DNA of 64,000 bases. Source: Micromonospora arborensis. GTDB taxonomy: Bacteria; Actinomycetota; Actinomycetes; Mycobacteriales; Micromonosporaceae. The stretch spans positions 1 to 64,000 of the forward strand of contig NZ_PYBV01000002.1 of the NCBI RefSeq assembly GCF_003205615.1. Reading direction: 5' to 3'. Positions 1 through 7,698 of this stretch are shown one piece after another (the stretch's first letter is position 1; every line of letters begins with the position of its first letter). Made by a program: the position numbers and the translations under genes. Under the pieces are notes generated by a model. It made no database searches. It was not told where the DNA came from and saw only the letters and a list, made by a program, of their open reading frames with translations.

Positions 1-356
1 ACTCCCGTGGACGCAACCTCTCGTGGAGCGCCCGGAAGTAGGGATCCTGCTCGCTGTGCCACGTCCTTTGCCTTGTCTACCCGTCTTAGCTCACTCGCGT
101 CGGCGTATCTGACCGGCATTGGTGCTGGGTGAGAACACAAGTCCCTAAGGCCCCGACGGCGTCGACACAGTCCGTGGTTGCCGAGTAATCCCGCCGGCGT
201 CGTCCTATGTCCGCTCAACATGGGCGTTGACATCGGCGGCCTTCGCGTCTGCATCGTGATGGTCCCAAGATGGCCTGCCCCCGCGTTTGAGGGTCTCTCG
301 CGCTGGGCGCTGCGGGTGCTGACGCCCCCACTCGCCGCGCATGAGCCGCACCACGG
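1..356. other. Window edge, no gene recognised
   Basis: I see no coding region here that I can support. The open frames present are antisense or out-of-frame extensions of the GH54 gene that ends at 416. The stretch lies downstream of that gene and presumably separates it from a neighbour outside the window. Confidence 0.5.
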
Positions 357-395
357 GCGGTGCCGCCTCCGCGAGACTCGCGGAGGCGGCACCGC
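357..395. terminator. Strong GC hairpin after the GH54 gene
   Basis: Arms 357-374 and 378-395 are perfectly complementary over 18 bp with a 3-nt loop. The hairpin begins about 20 nt past the stop codon of the minus-strand arabinofuranosidase gene. There is no T-run, as is common for actinobacterial terminators. Confidence 0.7.
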
Positions 396-415
396 CGATC
401 GGGTGGTGGTACGGA

Positions 416-1891
416 TCAGCTGCGGGTGGACCAGCGCTGGTTCTGTTGCCCGTTGCAGGCCCAGAGGAGGAGCTTGGTGCCGTTGGCGGTCCCGGCGCCG
501 CTGGCGTCGAGGCAGAGCCCGGACTGGACGCCGGTGATGGTGCCGTTGGAGTTGATGTTCCATTGTTGGTTGGTGCCACCGTGGCAGTCCCAGATGATGG
601 CCTGGGTGCCGTTGGTGGTGCCCTGGCCGCTGGCGTCGAGGCACTTGTTGCCCAACACCTGCAGTTGCTTGCCGGCCGTGTGGGTCCAGCGTTGGGCGGT
701 GTTGCCGACGCAGTCCCAGAGTTGGACCTGGGTGCCGTTGGTGGTGGTGCCGTTCGGCACGTCGACGCAGCGGTTGGACTGGCCACCGACGAGTTGGACG
801 CCCTGTGTCGGGTTACCGCCACCGGACGGCGCGTACGCGGCAGCGGCGATGTTCGCCTGTACCGCGTCCTCGGTCGCCGCGGTCGGGTAGCCGGAGGTCA
901 TCACGCCCTCGTAGAAGGTGCCTCGGCCGGTGTTGCTGTTGTCGCCGCCGATGCCGAGCAGGATGGCGCCTTCCTTCTTCATCGGGTGGTAGCCGTTGGG
1001 GCGGCGTCCGTCGAAGTAGGTCGTCAGGCCGCCGGACTGCGCGTTGCCGCCGCGGACCGCCCAGTGGTTGGGCTCGCCCTTGACGATGGCCGTCAGGAAG
1101 CGGTGGCTGATGGGGGGCATGGGGTTGTACCGCGCGTTCACCCCGGAGAACAGTCCCCACTCCATGTCCATCATGATCCAGGGGCCGTTGCCGTCCCCGT
1201 AGCCCCACACCTTGTTGTTGCCGAAGTAGATGGTCTCCATGATGCCGATGTCGTCGGCCATGGCGTTCGTCTGCGCGTTGCCGTAGTCGAAGCAGCACCC
1301 GTTGTTGTAGTGCGTGCCGTCGAGGACGGCGTAGATGCCCTCGGGCTGGTCGCCGGTCGCGATGCCGTTGGTGTTGTTGTTGCGGTAGCCGGTGCCCGGG
1401 GCGATGTAGACGCCGTACGCCTTCTGGCCGCCGATCGTGATCGGCGCCGCCTTCGCGTCGGCAAGGTTGTCCGACCCGCCAGGGCCGGGGCCCGGCACGC
1501 CGCCACCCATGGCCTGGGTGAGGCGGTTGTTGCGGCCGGTCTGGTCGTAGATGATCGTGATGACGCAGTTGGTGTTGGTGCAGAACGTGTCCTGCGTGGC
1601 GGCGTCGGCGTAGCCGCCCGCACTCAGCACGCCGACGTCGCGAGTGGTGTTGTCCGACGAGCGGCGAACCTGGTAAAGCGGGCCGTTGTACGCGCCGTAC
1701 AGCGCGCGGGTGGTGCTGTGCGCGGCGACGCACGGGGTGCCGCCCGAGGCGTAGATGTCGCACGGTCCCGTGCCGGCGGCGCGGGCGACACCCGGCGCGT
1801 CCGAGACCACGTAGATGCTGGCGCCGACAGCGAGAACCAGCAGGGTTCCCGTCGCGGCGAGCAGACGACTCAGTCGTCTCTTCACATTCAT
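416..1891 (-). CDS. Secreted GH54 alpha-L-arabinofuranosidase with CBM13 (ricin B) domain
   Basis: The 491-residue protein is predicted to release arabinose side chains from arabinan or arabinoxylan outside the cell. Residues 1-39 form a signal peptide (MNVKRRLSRLL, hydrophobic core, then VARA-AG). Residues about 41-352 match the arabinofuranosidase B catalytic domain. Glu244 in MDMEWGLFSG and Asp317 in IGGDNSN are 73 residues apart and correspond to the nucleophile and acid/base of the Aspergillus GH54 enzyme (E221 and D297). Residues about 365-491 form a three-fold ricin-type lectin with QRW/QQW motifs in each subrepeat. ATG 1891 is chosen because AGAGG precedes it and the signal peptide starts there; the frame is open further upstream but that part is not protein-like. 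Fungal GH54 enzymes usually carry CBM42, so the CBM13 tail is a bacterial arrangement. A truncated LacI gene lies divergently upstream. Confidence 0.9.
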   Translation of the reverse strand: MNVKRRLSRLLAATGTLLVLAVGASIYVVSDAPGVARAAGTGPCDIYASGGTPCVAAHSTTRALYGAYNGPLYQVRRSSDNTTRDVGVLSAGGYADAATQDTFCTNTNCVITIIYDQTGRNNRLTQAMGGGVPGPGPGGSDNLADAKAAPITIGGQKAYGVYIAPGTGYRNNNTNGIATGDQPEGIYAVLDGTHYNNGCCFDYGNAQTNAMADDIGIMETIYFGNNKVWGYGDGNGPWIMMDMEWGLFSGVNARYNPMPPISHRFLTAIVKGEPNHWAVRGGNAQSGGLTTYFDGRRPNGYHPMKKEGAILLGIGGDNSNTGRGTFYEGVMTSGYPTAATEDAVQANIAAAAYAPSGGGNPTQGVQLVGGQSNRCVDVPNGTTTNGTQVQLWDCVGNTAQRWTHTAGKQLQVLGNKCLDASGQGTTNGTQAIIWDCHGGTNQQWNINSNGTITGVQSGLCLDASGAGTANGTKLLLWACNGQQNQRWSTRS

Positions 1892-2216
1892 CGGATCCTC
1901 TCGGCGGTGTGGTGGAGCGTGGTGGTGGCGGGTTGAGCCTGTGCTGCCGAACCGATCCAGTTCGATACGGTTGGTGGCGTGGGCGGCGGTGGTTCGAGCC
2001 TCGCTACCGACCCAGACCGACGTCACACGTCATACCTGTTTACATTAATGCCCGTCCATTCGTCGCGCTACCGGGCGCGGGCCGTCGCATCCGACCCGGT
2101 CGACGCCCCGCTGGCCGGGGAACTTGCTGCCTCGGGGCTTGGGTCCGGACGGATATGCTCGGCAGGGAAGAGGGTGCGTGCCCGTTTCGGGGCAAGAATC
2201 GATTCGAGGGCGCGGC
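1892..2216. other. Divergent regulatory region, GH54 / LacI remnant
   Basis: This 325-bp gap lies between two divergent starts and must hold both promoters. An AT-richer patch around 2020-2060 is the most promoter-like part and contains the small palindrome CATTAATG. I could not identify a convincing LacI operator. Confidence 0.4.
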
Positions 2217-2699
2217 ATGAACATCGGGGAGATCGCCCGCCGGGCGGGGGTGTCCCGCAGCACCGTCTCCTACGTCCTGAGCGGGAAACGGACCGTGTCG
2301 GAGGGGACCCGGCAGCGGATCCAGGCGGTCATCGACGAGCTGGACTACCGACCGAACGCCAGCGCCCGCGCGCTCAAGGAGGGACGCACCCGCACCCTCG
2401 GGCTGGTGATTCCCCCGGCGAGCCAGCGGTTGACCGACATGCAGCTGGGCTTCGTCGCCAGCGTCGTCGAGGCGGCCGCAGGCCACGACCTCGACGTGCT
2501 GCTGTCCCCGTCCGGGGGCGACCACGACCGGTCGTTCGAGCCGGCCGGCGTGACGCGCCGGTCATCGAGTTCAGCGGCCTCGTTTGTGACGCGGATCGGT
2601 GGCGTTCGACCTGATCACGTTCACCGGATCGGCGGCTCGACAGGCTGCACCGAAGGCCGTGGGCGCCCTCGCTGTTCGACGGCCAGTGGGTGTGGCTGA
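2217..2699 (+). pseudogene. Truncated LacI-family regulator
   Basis: The frame begins with an intact LacI helix-turn-helix and hinge (MNIGEIARRAGVSRSTVSYV, then RPNASARALKEGRT) and continues into the start of the periplasmic-binding-like core (LGLVIPP). Homology stops near position 2537, after about 107 residues, whereas LacI regulators are usually about 330-350 residues. From there to the stop at 2699 the translation is Ser/Arg-rich and not protein-like, and its end overlaps the convergent integrase gene. The effector-binding domain is therefore missing. The gene is divergent from the arabinofuranosidase and was probably its local regulator. The DNA-binding part could still be made, but it would not sense a sugar. 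Confidence 0.75.
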
Positions 2700-3679
2700 C
2701 CGGTAAGAGCTGCCAGGGCGGTAGCGACGGTTTGGAGGTCCGCCTTGATGTAGGTGGTGGTGGCGGGTCCGCGGCGGTCGGTATGCCCGGCGTAGGCGCG
2801 GGCGACGGCGTAGCCGAAGTGCCGCTCGACCCAGGTGAGGGTGGTGTGACGCAGCCAATGCGTGGTGATTCCCTGGGCGGCGACCCACGGCAACTGTCGG
2901 CCGATGCGTTTCCACATCAGGTCGTAGCGCCGGTAGGTGGCGGGTTGGCCGTTGCGGTAGCGCAGCAGCGCATCGGTCGGTGCGACAGCGCCGCGGGCTC
3001 GGGCATGGTCATCCAACCGGCTGGCGAGCATCGGTGTGATGGGCTGCCACCGTTGCGTGCCGCCCTTCTCGGACAGGCGGATCAGCGCGTGGTCGGTGTC
3101 CAGGTCGGTCAGGCGTAGCGCGAGAGCGCCGCCGCGTCGGCAGGCGGTTTCGGTGTGCAGGCGCAGGATCAGGGCGTCGAGCACGATGTCGTTGCCGCCG
3201 CTGCGGGCGGCGGCGTTGATGTCGGACAGTTCGTCGGGGGTGAGGGCGCGGCGGGTGTTGGGCAGCCGGCGAGGTTTGCGGACCCGGTGGGCAGGGCTGT
3301 CCGCGATGGTCAGGTAGCCGTCGGCGATGGCGCGGTTGTAGAAGGCGCGGGCGGCGGCGATGAGGTGCTCGCCGGCGTGCCGGCCGTTTCGGGAGTTGCG
3401 GCGAGGGCGGGCGCCTGCGGCGGCCTGTCGCATGAGGGCTTCGAGGTCGCTGGCCCGCACCGCGTCAATGCGCCAATCGCCGAGGGCGGCGACCATCCGT
3501 CGCCAGGAGCTGCCGTAGGTGCGTCGGGTGCCCGGGCTCGCCGCCGCGACCACAACAGGAAGGTACTCGGCGACTGTCGGCACGGCAGGCCGGTTACTGC
3601 CGGTGAGGTCGGCCGCGGTGAGGCCGAGGTGCTCGAGCAGCGCTCGGGCGGTGGCAACACGATCGGGATCCATGGTCAT
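2621..3679 (-). CDS. Tyrosine recombinase / site-specific integrase
   Basis: The 352-residue protein has the phage-integrase fold. An N-terminal SAM-like core-binding region (TVAEYLPVVVAAASPGTRRT) is followed by a catalytic domain with the expected residues in order: Arg in TETACRRGG, Lys in SEKGGTQRW, HxxR in THWLRHT, His in AGHTDRRG and the nucleophile Tyr in TTTYIKADL. The set looks complete, so the enzyme may be active. ATG 3679 overlaps the stop of the upstream AbrB-like gene in an ATGA arrangement, which indicates translational coupling. The gene ends against the truncated LacI gene. A tRNA-Leu lies about 650 bp upstream, a common target for such enzymes, but I found no duplicated tRNA 3' end that would define attL and attR. 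Confidence 0.85.
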   Translation of the reverse strand: MTMDPDRVATARALLEHLGLTAADLTGSNRPAVPTVAEYLPVVVAAASPGTRRTYGSSWRRMVAALGDWRIDAVRASDLEALMRQAAAGARPRRNSRNGRHAGEHLIAAARAFYNRAIADGYLTIADSPAHRVRKPRRLPNTRRALTPDELSDINAAARSGGNDIVLDALILRLHTETACRRGGALALRLTDLDTDHALIRLSEKGGTQRWQPITPMLASRLDDHARARGAVAPTDALLRYRNGQPATYRRYDLMWKRIGRQLPWVAAQGITTHWLRHTTLTWVERHFGYAVARAYAGHTDRRGPATTTYIKADLQTVATALAALTGQPHPLAVEQRGRPRPSVQPVEPPIR

Positions 3680-4152
3680 GAGGGCTCTCCAAGGACGCGG
3701 GCGTGCAGGTCGACCAGGACCGCCGTGATGGTGTTTGAGGGGTGCACGACAATGCGGTTCTGCCGTGGCAGGGCAGCCAGGAGGACGGGTTCGCCGGTGG
3801 CGATGCCGCACAGGTGTCGGGCGGCGGACGGTAGGGGCAGCTCCTCGCGGGTGCCCACGACGTGCGCGCCGTCGGCGGCCGGGGTGATCAGGATTGCGCC
3901 GGTCACGACATCGACATGCAGCGTGAGGCCCGGTGTCCAGCCCAAGGCCCGCAACAGTGCACGAGCGGTGATGCGGCCGGTGGCGTCGGGGCGGCCCACG
4001 TCGAACAGCACGCCATCACTCGTGCGGGCGGCGGGCGCGGGCAATGTCGGCAGCGGTGCCGGCTCCGGCGATGCGACCGGCAGTGGGGTGGGTATGAGCG
4101 CCTCGACGAGCTGCTCGTCGGGCCGGCGAGGGCGCGGCCTGCCGGGGATCAC
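3676..4152 (-). CDS. AbrB/SpoVT-like DNA-binding domain protein
   Basis: The 158-residue protein has a Pro-rich N-terminal 45 residues followed by two segments resembling SpoVT/AbrB swapped-hairpin units: DATGRITARALLRALGW...GLTLHVD near residues 55-85, and LPLPSAARHLCGIATGEPVL...RIVVHP near residues 105-140. It is probably a small DNA-binding partner that controls or assists the integrase. The stop codon overlaps the integrase start by ATGA, so the two are one transcription unit. The family assignment rests on pattern only. Confidence 0.55.
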   Translation of the reverse strand: MIPGRPRPRRPDEQLVEALIPTPLPVASPEPAPLPTLPAPAARTSDGVLFDVGRPDATGRITARALLRALGWTPGLTLHVDVVTGAILITPAADGAHVVGTREELPLPSAARHLCGIATGEPVLLAALPRQNRIVVHPSNTITAVLVDLHARVLGEPS

Positions 4153-4250
4153 CTAGGCCCCCCGCCAGCACGAGGGCGAGGGAGTCAGCGCAGGTGGCGC
4201 CGGCTCCCTGGGGTCGGTGCGCACATATGAGTCGTCGCGGCTCGCGTCCC

Positions 4251-4310
4251 CACGCGAGAAGAAGTTGATCTCGCGTGGATATCCACGCGAGATCAACTTC
4301 TTCTCGCGTG
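4251..4310. repeat. 60-bp perfect palindrome
   Basis: Positions 4251-4280 and 4281-4310 are exact reverse complements with no loop. Each arm contains a smaller inverted pair (CACGCGAG...CTCGCGTG) around AAGAAGTTGAT, so alternative hairpins can form. A further partial copy (TATCCACG) continues to 4320. It lies between the AbrB-like gene and the 3' end of the tRNA and may end tRNA transcription. It looks like a member of a dispersed intergenic palindrome family. Confidence 0.9.
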
Positions 4311-4325
4311 AATATCCACGAACTT

Positions 4326-4412
4326 TGGTGTCCGAGGGGGGACTTGAACCCCCACGCCCTATACGGGCACTAGCACCTCAAGCTAGCGCGTCTGCCATTC
4401 CGCCACCCGGAC
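4326..4412 (-). tRNA. tRNA-Leu (anticodon GAG)
   Basis: The reverse complement starts GTCCGGG, which pairs with CTCGGAC at the 3' end, and CCA is encoded at 4328-4326. The T arm (GGGGG-TTCAAGT-CCCCC) is intact and a long variable arm typical of class II tRNAs is present. The anticodon loop TTGAGGT gives GAG, which reads CUC and CUU. The length is 87 nt including CCA. Confidence 0.95.
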
Positions 4413-4644
4413 CTACACGTTCAGCCTACCTCGCCGACCCAGATGATCTTTCCATCCGATGTCGGCACAGCGGGCCGCACGGGGAGTTACTGTACACGCC
4501 ACTCGTGGATCATGCACATCGCCATCCGGCACCCCTCCCCCAGCGCTTCAGCCGCTGCTCAAACCACCTCGCACGCGCTCATCGACACCACTCCGGGGCG
4601 TGTCCGGCTAGCGTTCGGCGGCCCTCTGGCGGCAGCATTGCCAC

Positions 4645-7521
4645 GTGCCTCATCCCTCCCCCCTGGCAGCCGCTCAGCACCGGGCCCTCGCCCTGCGCGC
4701 CGCGGGCGATCTCAGCGCCTCGCGGCAGCTGCTCGCGGAGGCCGTCGGATCCGCTCCCCCGCCGTACGCCGCCGACCACCCCGAGATGCTGCACACCGCG
4801 CACCTGTTGGCCCGGCTGCACCGCGAGGCGGACGACCTGCTCGCCGCCCGCCGGGTGCTGGAGGAGGCGTTCGCGGCGGGCGAGCGGCGCTGGGAGCACT
4901 CCAACCCGGTGCTGCTCGCCCTCGCCTTCGAACTCGGCGAGTTGGCGGAGGAGTTGGGCAACCGGCACGAGGCCCGCCGCAACTACACCCGCGTAGCCAC
5001 CGCCGGGCCCGCCACGCTCGGGGAGCACCACCCGGCGGTACGCGCGGCCCGCCACTACCTCGGGCCGTCCGCGCCAGCGCCGAACGAGCAACACGCCCCG
5101 CCGCCGACGCCCGGTCCGGGCCAGGCCGCCACGGCGACCGAGTCGGCCACCCGGTCGGCCCTGTCCGGCCCGACCCTGTCCATGGCGACCCTGGCCGCGA
5201 TGCGGCCCTCCGCTGGCGGCCCGCCGGCCACCAGTTCGCCGTGGGCTCCGCCGCAACCGCCGGCCACACCCCGAGCAACCCCTCCTGGGGTACGCGGACC
5301 CGCCGCGCCCACCAACGTCACCACCGCGCCGGCTCCGGTTTCCCGGCTGACGCCCGCCCAGCCGGCACCTTCCTCGATCACGCCGACGCAGCCCAGCCCG
5401 CCGCGCGCCGAATCCAGGCCCTCGCTGCCGCCGCGCCAACGCGCCAACCACCAACCGCCCGGGACCGACCGGTCAACGGCCGGCCAGCCACCCCAGCCGA
5501 GGGCCGAGAGCCAGCCGAGGGCCGAGAGCCAGCCGAGGGCCGAGAGCCAGCCGAGGGCCGAGAGCCAGCCACCCCAGCCGAGGGCCGAGAGCCGGCCGCC
5601 CCAGCCGTCCGGTCAGCGGCCACCGCAGCGACCGCCGTCTGGGCCAGCCGTAGCGCCCCGTCAGCGCATGGGCGACCCGGCGAACCACCCGGCGGTCGAC
5701 CTGCCCCGCCAGCCGTCCAGCCCGTCCGCTCCGCCGCCGACCGCCGCCGCGCCAGCGTCGATGGTGCCGGCACCACGCTGGGACAACCCCACGATCCAGG
5801 TACGACAGATCGAACCGCTACTCGCCGAGGAGGCTGCCCACGCCGCAGCCAGACCAACCGAGGTGGGCGGATCGGTCGACGCGTCCCGCGCCGAGGCGAC
5901 ATCGCCAGGGTGGCCGTCCTCCGCCGACAGGCAGCCAGGATCGGCGCATCCGGTGAGCGGCGCGCCAGCCCATCCGGTCAGCGGGCCACCCGTTCCTCCA
6001 CAGCCGGTCTCCGCGCCACCCGGCCAGCCGTACCCGGTCTCCGGGCCACCGGCCCAGCCGTACCCGGTCTCCGCGCCACCCGGCTATGGGCCACCCGTGT
6101 CCGCACCACCCGGCCAGCCGTACCCCGTCTCCGGACCACCCGGCCAGGCATATCCGGTCTCCGGACCACCCGGCCAGGCATACCCCGTCTCCGCGCCACC
6201 GGGCTATGGGCCGCCGGTGTCCGCACCACCCGGGCACACCTATCCGGTGTCCGCCCCGCCCGGTTCCGGGCAATCAGTCTCCGCGCCGCCTTACGGACAA
6301 CCCGTGTCCGCTCCGCCGGTGAGCGCACCACCGGTACCGCCGTGGGGGATGACCGCGCCGCCGTGGAGCCTCAACGCTCCACCGCAACCCCTGGCGGCTC
6401 CCGGTGCCGACTCCGCTGAGCTGCCCCCGGTGGACGCGGTGGGCGCCGGCGTTGACGATCAGCTCGGGCTGGGCGGCGCCGACGCCGGGGTCGTGCCGAC
6501 ACGGCAGGCCGGGGTCGCGCCGTCCGACCAGACCGTGGTGTTCCCGGCCGTCCAGCCGGACAGTGGTCCGCCCAGGGGTGACACCAGTCCGAGCCAGCCC
6601 ATCGCCGCGCAGCCGGTCCCGACGGCCGCACAGCCCGACACGCTCACCGCACCACCGAGCCCGACGGCCGCACAACCGAACACGCTCACCGCACCACCGA
6701 GCCCGACGGCCGCACAACCGAACACGCTCACCGCACCACCGAGCCCGACAGCCGCGCAGCCGAACACGCTCACCGCACAATCGAGCCCGCGGGCGGGATC
6801 GGCCGAGCCGATCCCGGCAGCCTGGTCACCGGAGAACGGCACCGACCCGGCAGGGCCGTGGCCAGCCGCCCCGCGACCCACTCCGCAGTACCACCAGGAC
6901 CAGTACCCACCCCAGTACCCAGCTCAGGATCAGTACCCGATCCAGAATCAGTACCCGACCCAGGCGCCGTACCCGGGTCAGCAGTACCACCCGGTGCAGG
7001 ACGCGTACCGGCCGGCGTACGCCGATGAGGGAGGGTCGACGGGCCGCAGCCGTGCGACGCTGATCGGCGCGGTGGTAGCTGCCGGGGTGGCCGTCGTGGC
7101 AGTCGCCGGCCTGGGTGCGGTGGTGTTGACCCGCGACGATCCGCCGCCCTCCGGGGCCGCGCCGACGGCGGCGGGACCGACGGCGGCGGGACCGACGGCG
7201 GCCGGGCCTCCGCCCGGGGATCTGAAGCTCCGCGATGACCTGACCACGATCACGCTGACCTGGACGGACCCGTCCGGCGGCGCGGTGCCGTTCATGGTCG
7301 CCGCCGGTCGGGCCGGGCAGCCCCTGGGAGTGATGGCCACCGTGGACCCGGGTAAGACCAGCTACACGGTCAACGGGTTGAACTCGCGGGTGGATCACTG
7401 CTTCACGGTGTTGGCGGTCTACTCCACCGACACCTTCGCGACCTCGGCACAGGTCTGCACGGCTCGGGAGCGCACCACCCCGTCGAGCGGCAAACCCTCG
7501 GCCCGGCCGACGGCGAGCTGA
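4645..7521 (+). CDS. Proline-rich, membrane-anchored protein with TPR-like N-terminus and C-terminal FnIII domain
   Basis: The 958-residue protein starts at GTG 4645. Residues 1-140 are helical and TPR-like (AGDLSASRQLLAEAV, HLLARLHREADDLLAARRVL, FELGELAEELGNRHEARRNY). Residues about 150-795 are low-complexity Pro/Ala/Ser/Gln-rich, built from short tandem repeats (PRAESQ; PVSAPPGQPY-type; a 14-residue PTAAQPNTLTAPPS unit) and then a QYP-rich part. One membrane segment lies at about 805-830 (TLIGAVVAAGVAVVAVAGLG), and a short fibronectin-III-like domain at about 860-945 ends the protein. I infer a cytoplasmic TPR and Pro-rich region with a small external domain. It is the first gene of a co-directional envelope locus with the FnIII, MoxR, DUF58 and transglutaminase-like genes. 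No enzymatic function is visible. Confidence 0.8.
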   Translation: MPHPSPLAAAQHRALALRAAGDLSASRQLLAEAVGSAPPPYAADHPEMLHTAHLLARLHREADDLLAARRVLEEAFAAGERRWEHSNPVLLALAFELGELAEELGNRHEARRNYTRVATAGPATLGEHHPAVRAARHYLGPSAPAPNEQHAPPPTPGPGQAATATESATRSALSGPTLSMATLAAMRPSAGGPPATSSPWAPPQPPATPRATPPGVRGPAAPTNVTTAPAPVSRLTPAQPAPSSITPTQPSPPRAESRPSLPPRQRANHQPPGTDRSTAGQPPQPRAESQPRAESQPRAESQPRAESQPPQPRAESRPPQPSGQRPPQRPPSGPAVAPRQRMGDPANHPAVDLPRQPSSPSAPPPTAAAPASMVPAPRWDNPTIQVRQIEPLLAEEAAHAAARPTEVGGSVDASRAEATSPGWPSSADRQPGSAHPVSGAPAHPVSGPPVPPQPVSAPPGQPYPVSGPPAQPYPVSAPPGYGPPVSAPPGQPYPVSGPPGQAYPVSGPPGQAYPVSAPPGYGPPVSAPPGHTYPVSAPPGSGQSVSAPPYGQPVSAPPVSAPPVPPWGMTAPPWSLNAPPQPLAAPGADSAELPPVDAVGAGVDDQLGLGGADAGVVPTRQAGVAPSDQTVVFPAVQPDSGPPRGDTSPSQPIAAQPVPTAAQPDTLTAPPSPTAAQPNTLTAPPSPTAAQPNTLTAPPSPTAAQPNTLTAQSSPRAGSAEPIPAAWSPENGTDPAGPWPAAPRPTPQYHQDQYPPQYPAQDQYPIQNQYPTQAPYPGQQYHPVQDAYRPAYADEGGSTGRSRATLIGAVVAAGVAVVAVAGLGAVVLTRDDPPPSGAAPTAAGPTAAGPTAAGPPPGDLKLRDDLTTITLTWTDPSGGAVPFMVAAGRAGQPLGVMATVDPGKTSYTVNGLNSRVDHCFTVLAVYSTDTFATSAQVCTARERTTPSSGKPSARPTAS
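5497..5595 (+). repeat. 18-bp coding minisatellite
   Basis: Four consecutive near-identical 18-bp units at 5497-5568 encode PRAESQ repeats. A fifth unit follows at 5578-5595 after a 9-bp spacer. They lie in frame in the proline-rich gene, so copy-number changes would alter protein length without breaking the frame. Confidence 0.9.
5985..6320 (+). repeat. PVSAPPG/PVSGPPG coding repeat array
   Basis: Imperfect tandem units of about 30 bp encode the motif PVS(A/G)PPGQ(P/A)YP more than ten times, with some units replaced by PPGYGPPVSA. The array keeps the reading frame throughout. It probably forms an extended, disordered linker. Confidence 0.85.
6621..6788 (+). repeat. 42-bp coding tandem repeat, four copies
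   Basis: Four consecutive 42-bp units begin at 6621, 6663, 6705 and 6747. The second and third are identical and the outer two diverge slightly. Each encodes 14 residues of a PTAAQPNTLTAPPS type. The identity of the central pair indicates recent expansion. Confidence 0.9.
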
Positions 7522-7698
7522 GGCGAGCTGGGGTTGAACCGGGCTGAGCTGGGCGTCCACAGCGCACACGCTCGGTATCCACAGGGGTGACGGTGCGGGT
7601 TCCCCCGTCACCAGCATCCCCATATGATGGCACCCGGCTCAGGGGAGGGGTCGCCGCGAGGCGCGCCACCTGCCACGACTCAGGGGAGGCAGCCGGCT

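Larger units (their letters stand above)
2621..4152 (-). mobile_element. Putative two-gene AbrB-integrase module
   Basis: The coupled AbrB-like and integrase genes sit between a LacI gene that has lost its 3' two-thirds and a tRNA-Leu. That context suggests a small integrative element or the remnant of a larger one that deleted host DNA. The element's ends are not defined by any repeat I can see, so the coordinates cover only the two genes. Confidence 0.35.

Noticed and set aside
341..1936. 531-residue open frame antisense to the GH54 gene
   Set aside because: It mirrors the high-GC third positions of the real gene, has a Val/Gly/Ala-rich translation and no family features.
4326..4412. tRNA 3' end duplicated as an att site
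   Set aside because: I looked for the terminal tRNA sequence near 2530-2620 and elsewhere around the integrase and did not find it.
5497..5595. CRISPR-like array
   Set aside because: The repeats are contiguous without unique spacers and encode in-frame PRAESQ units.
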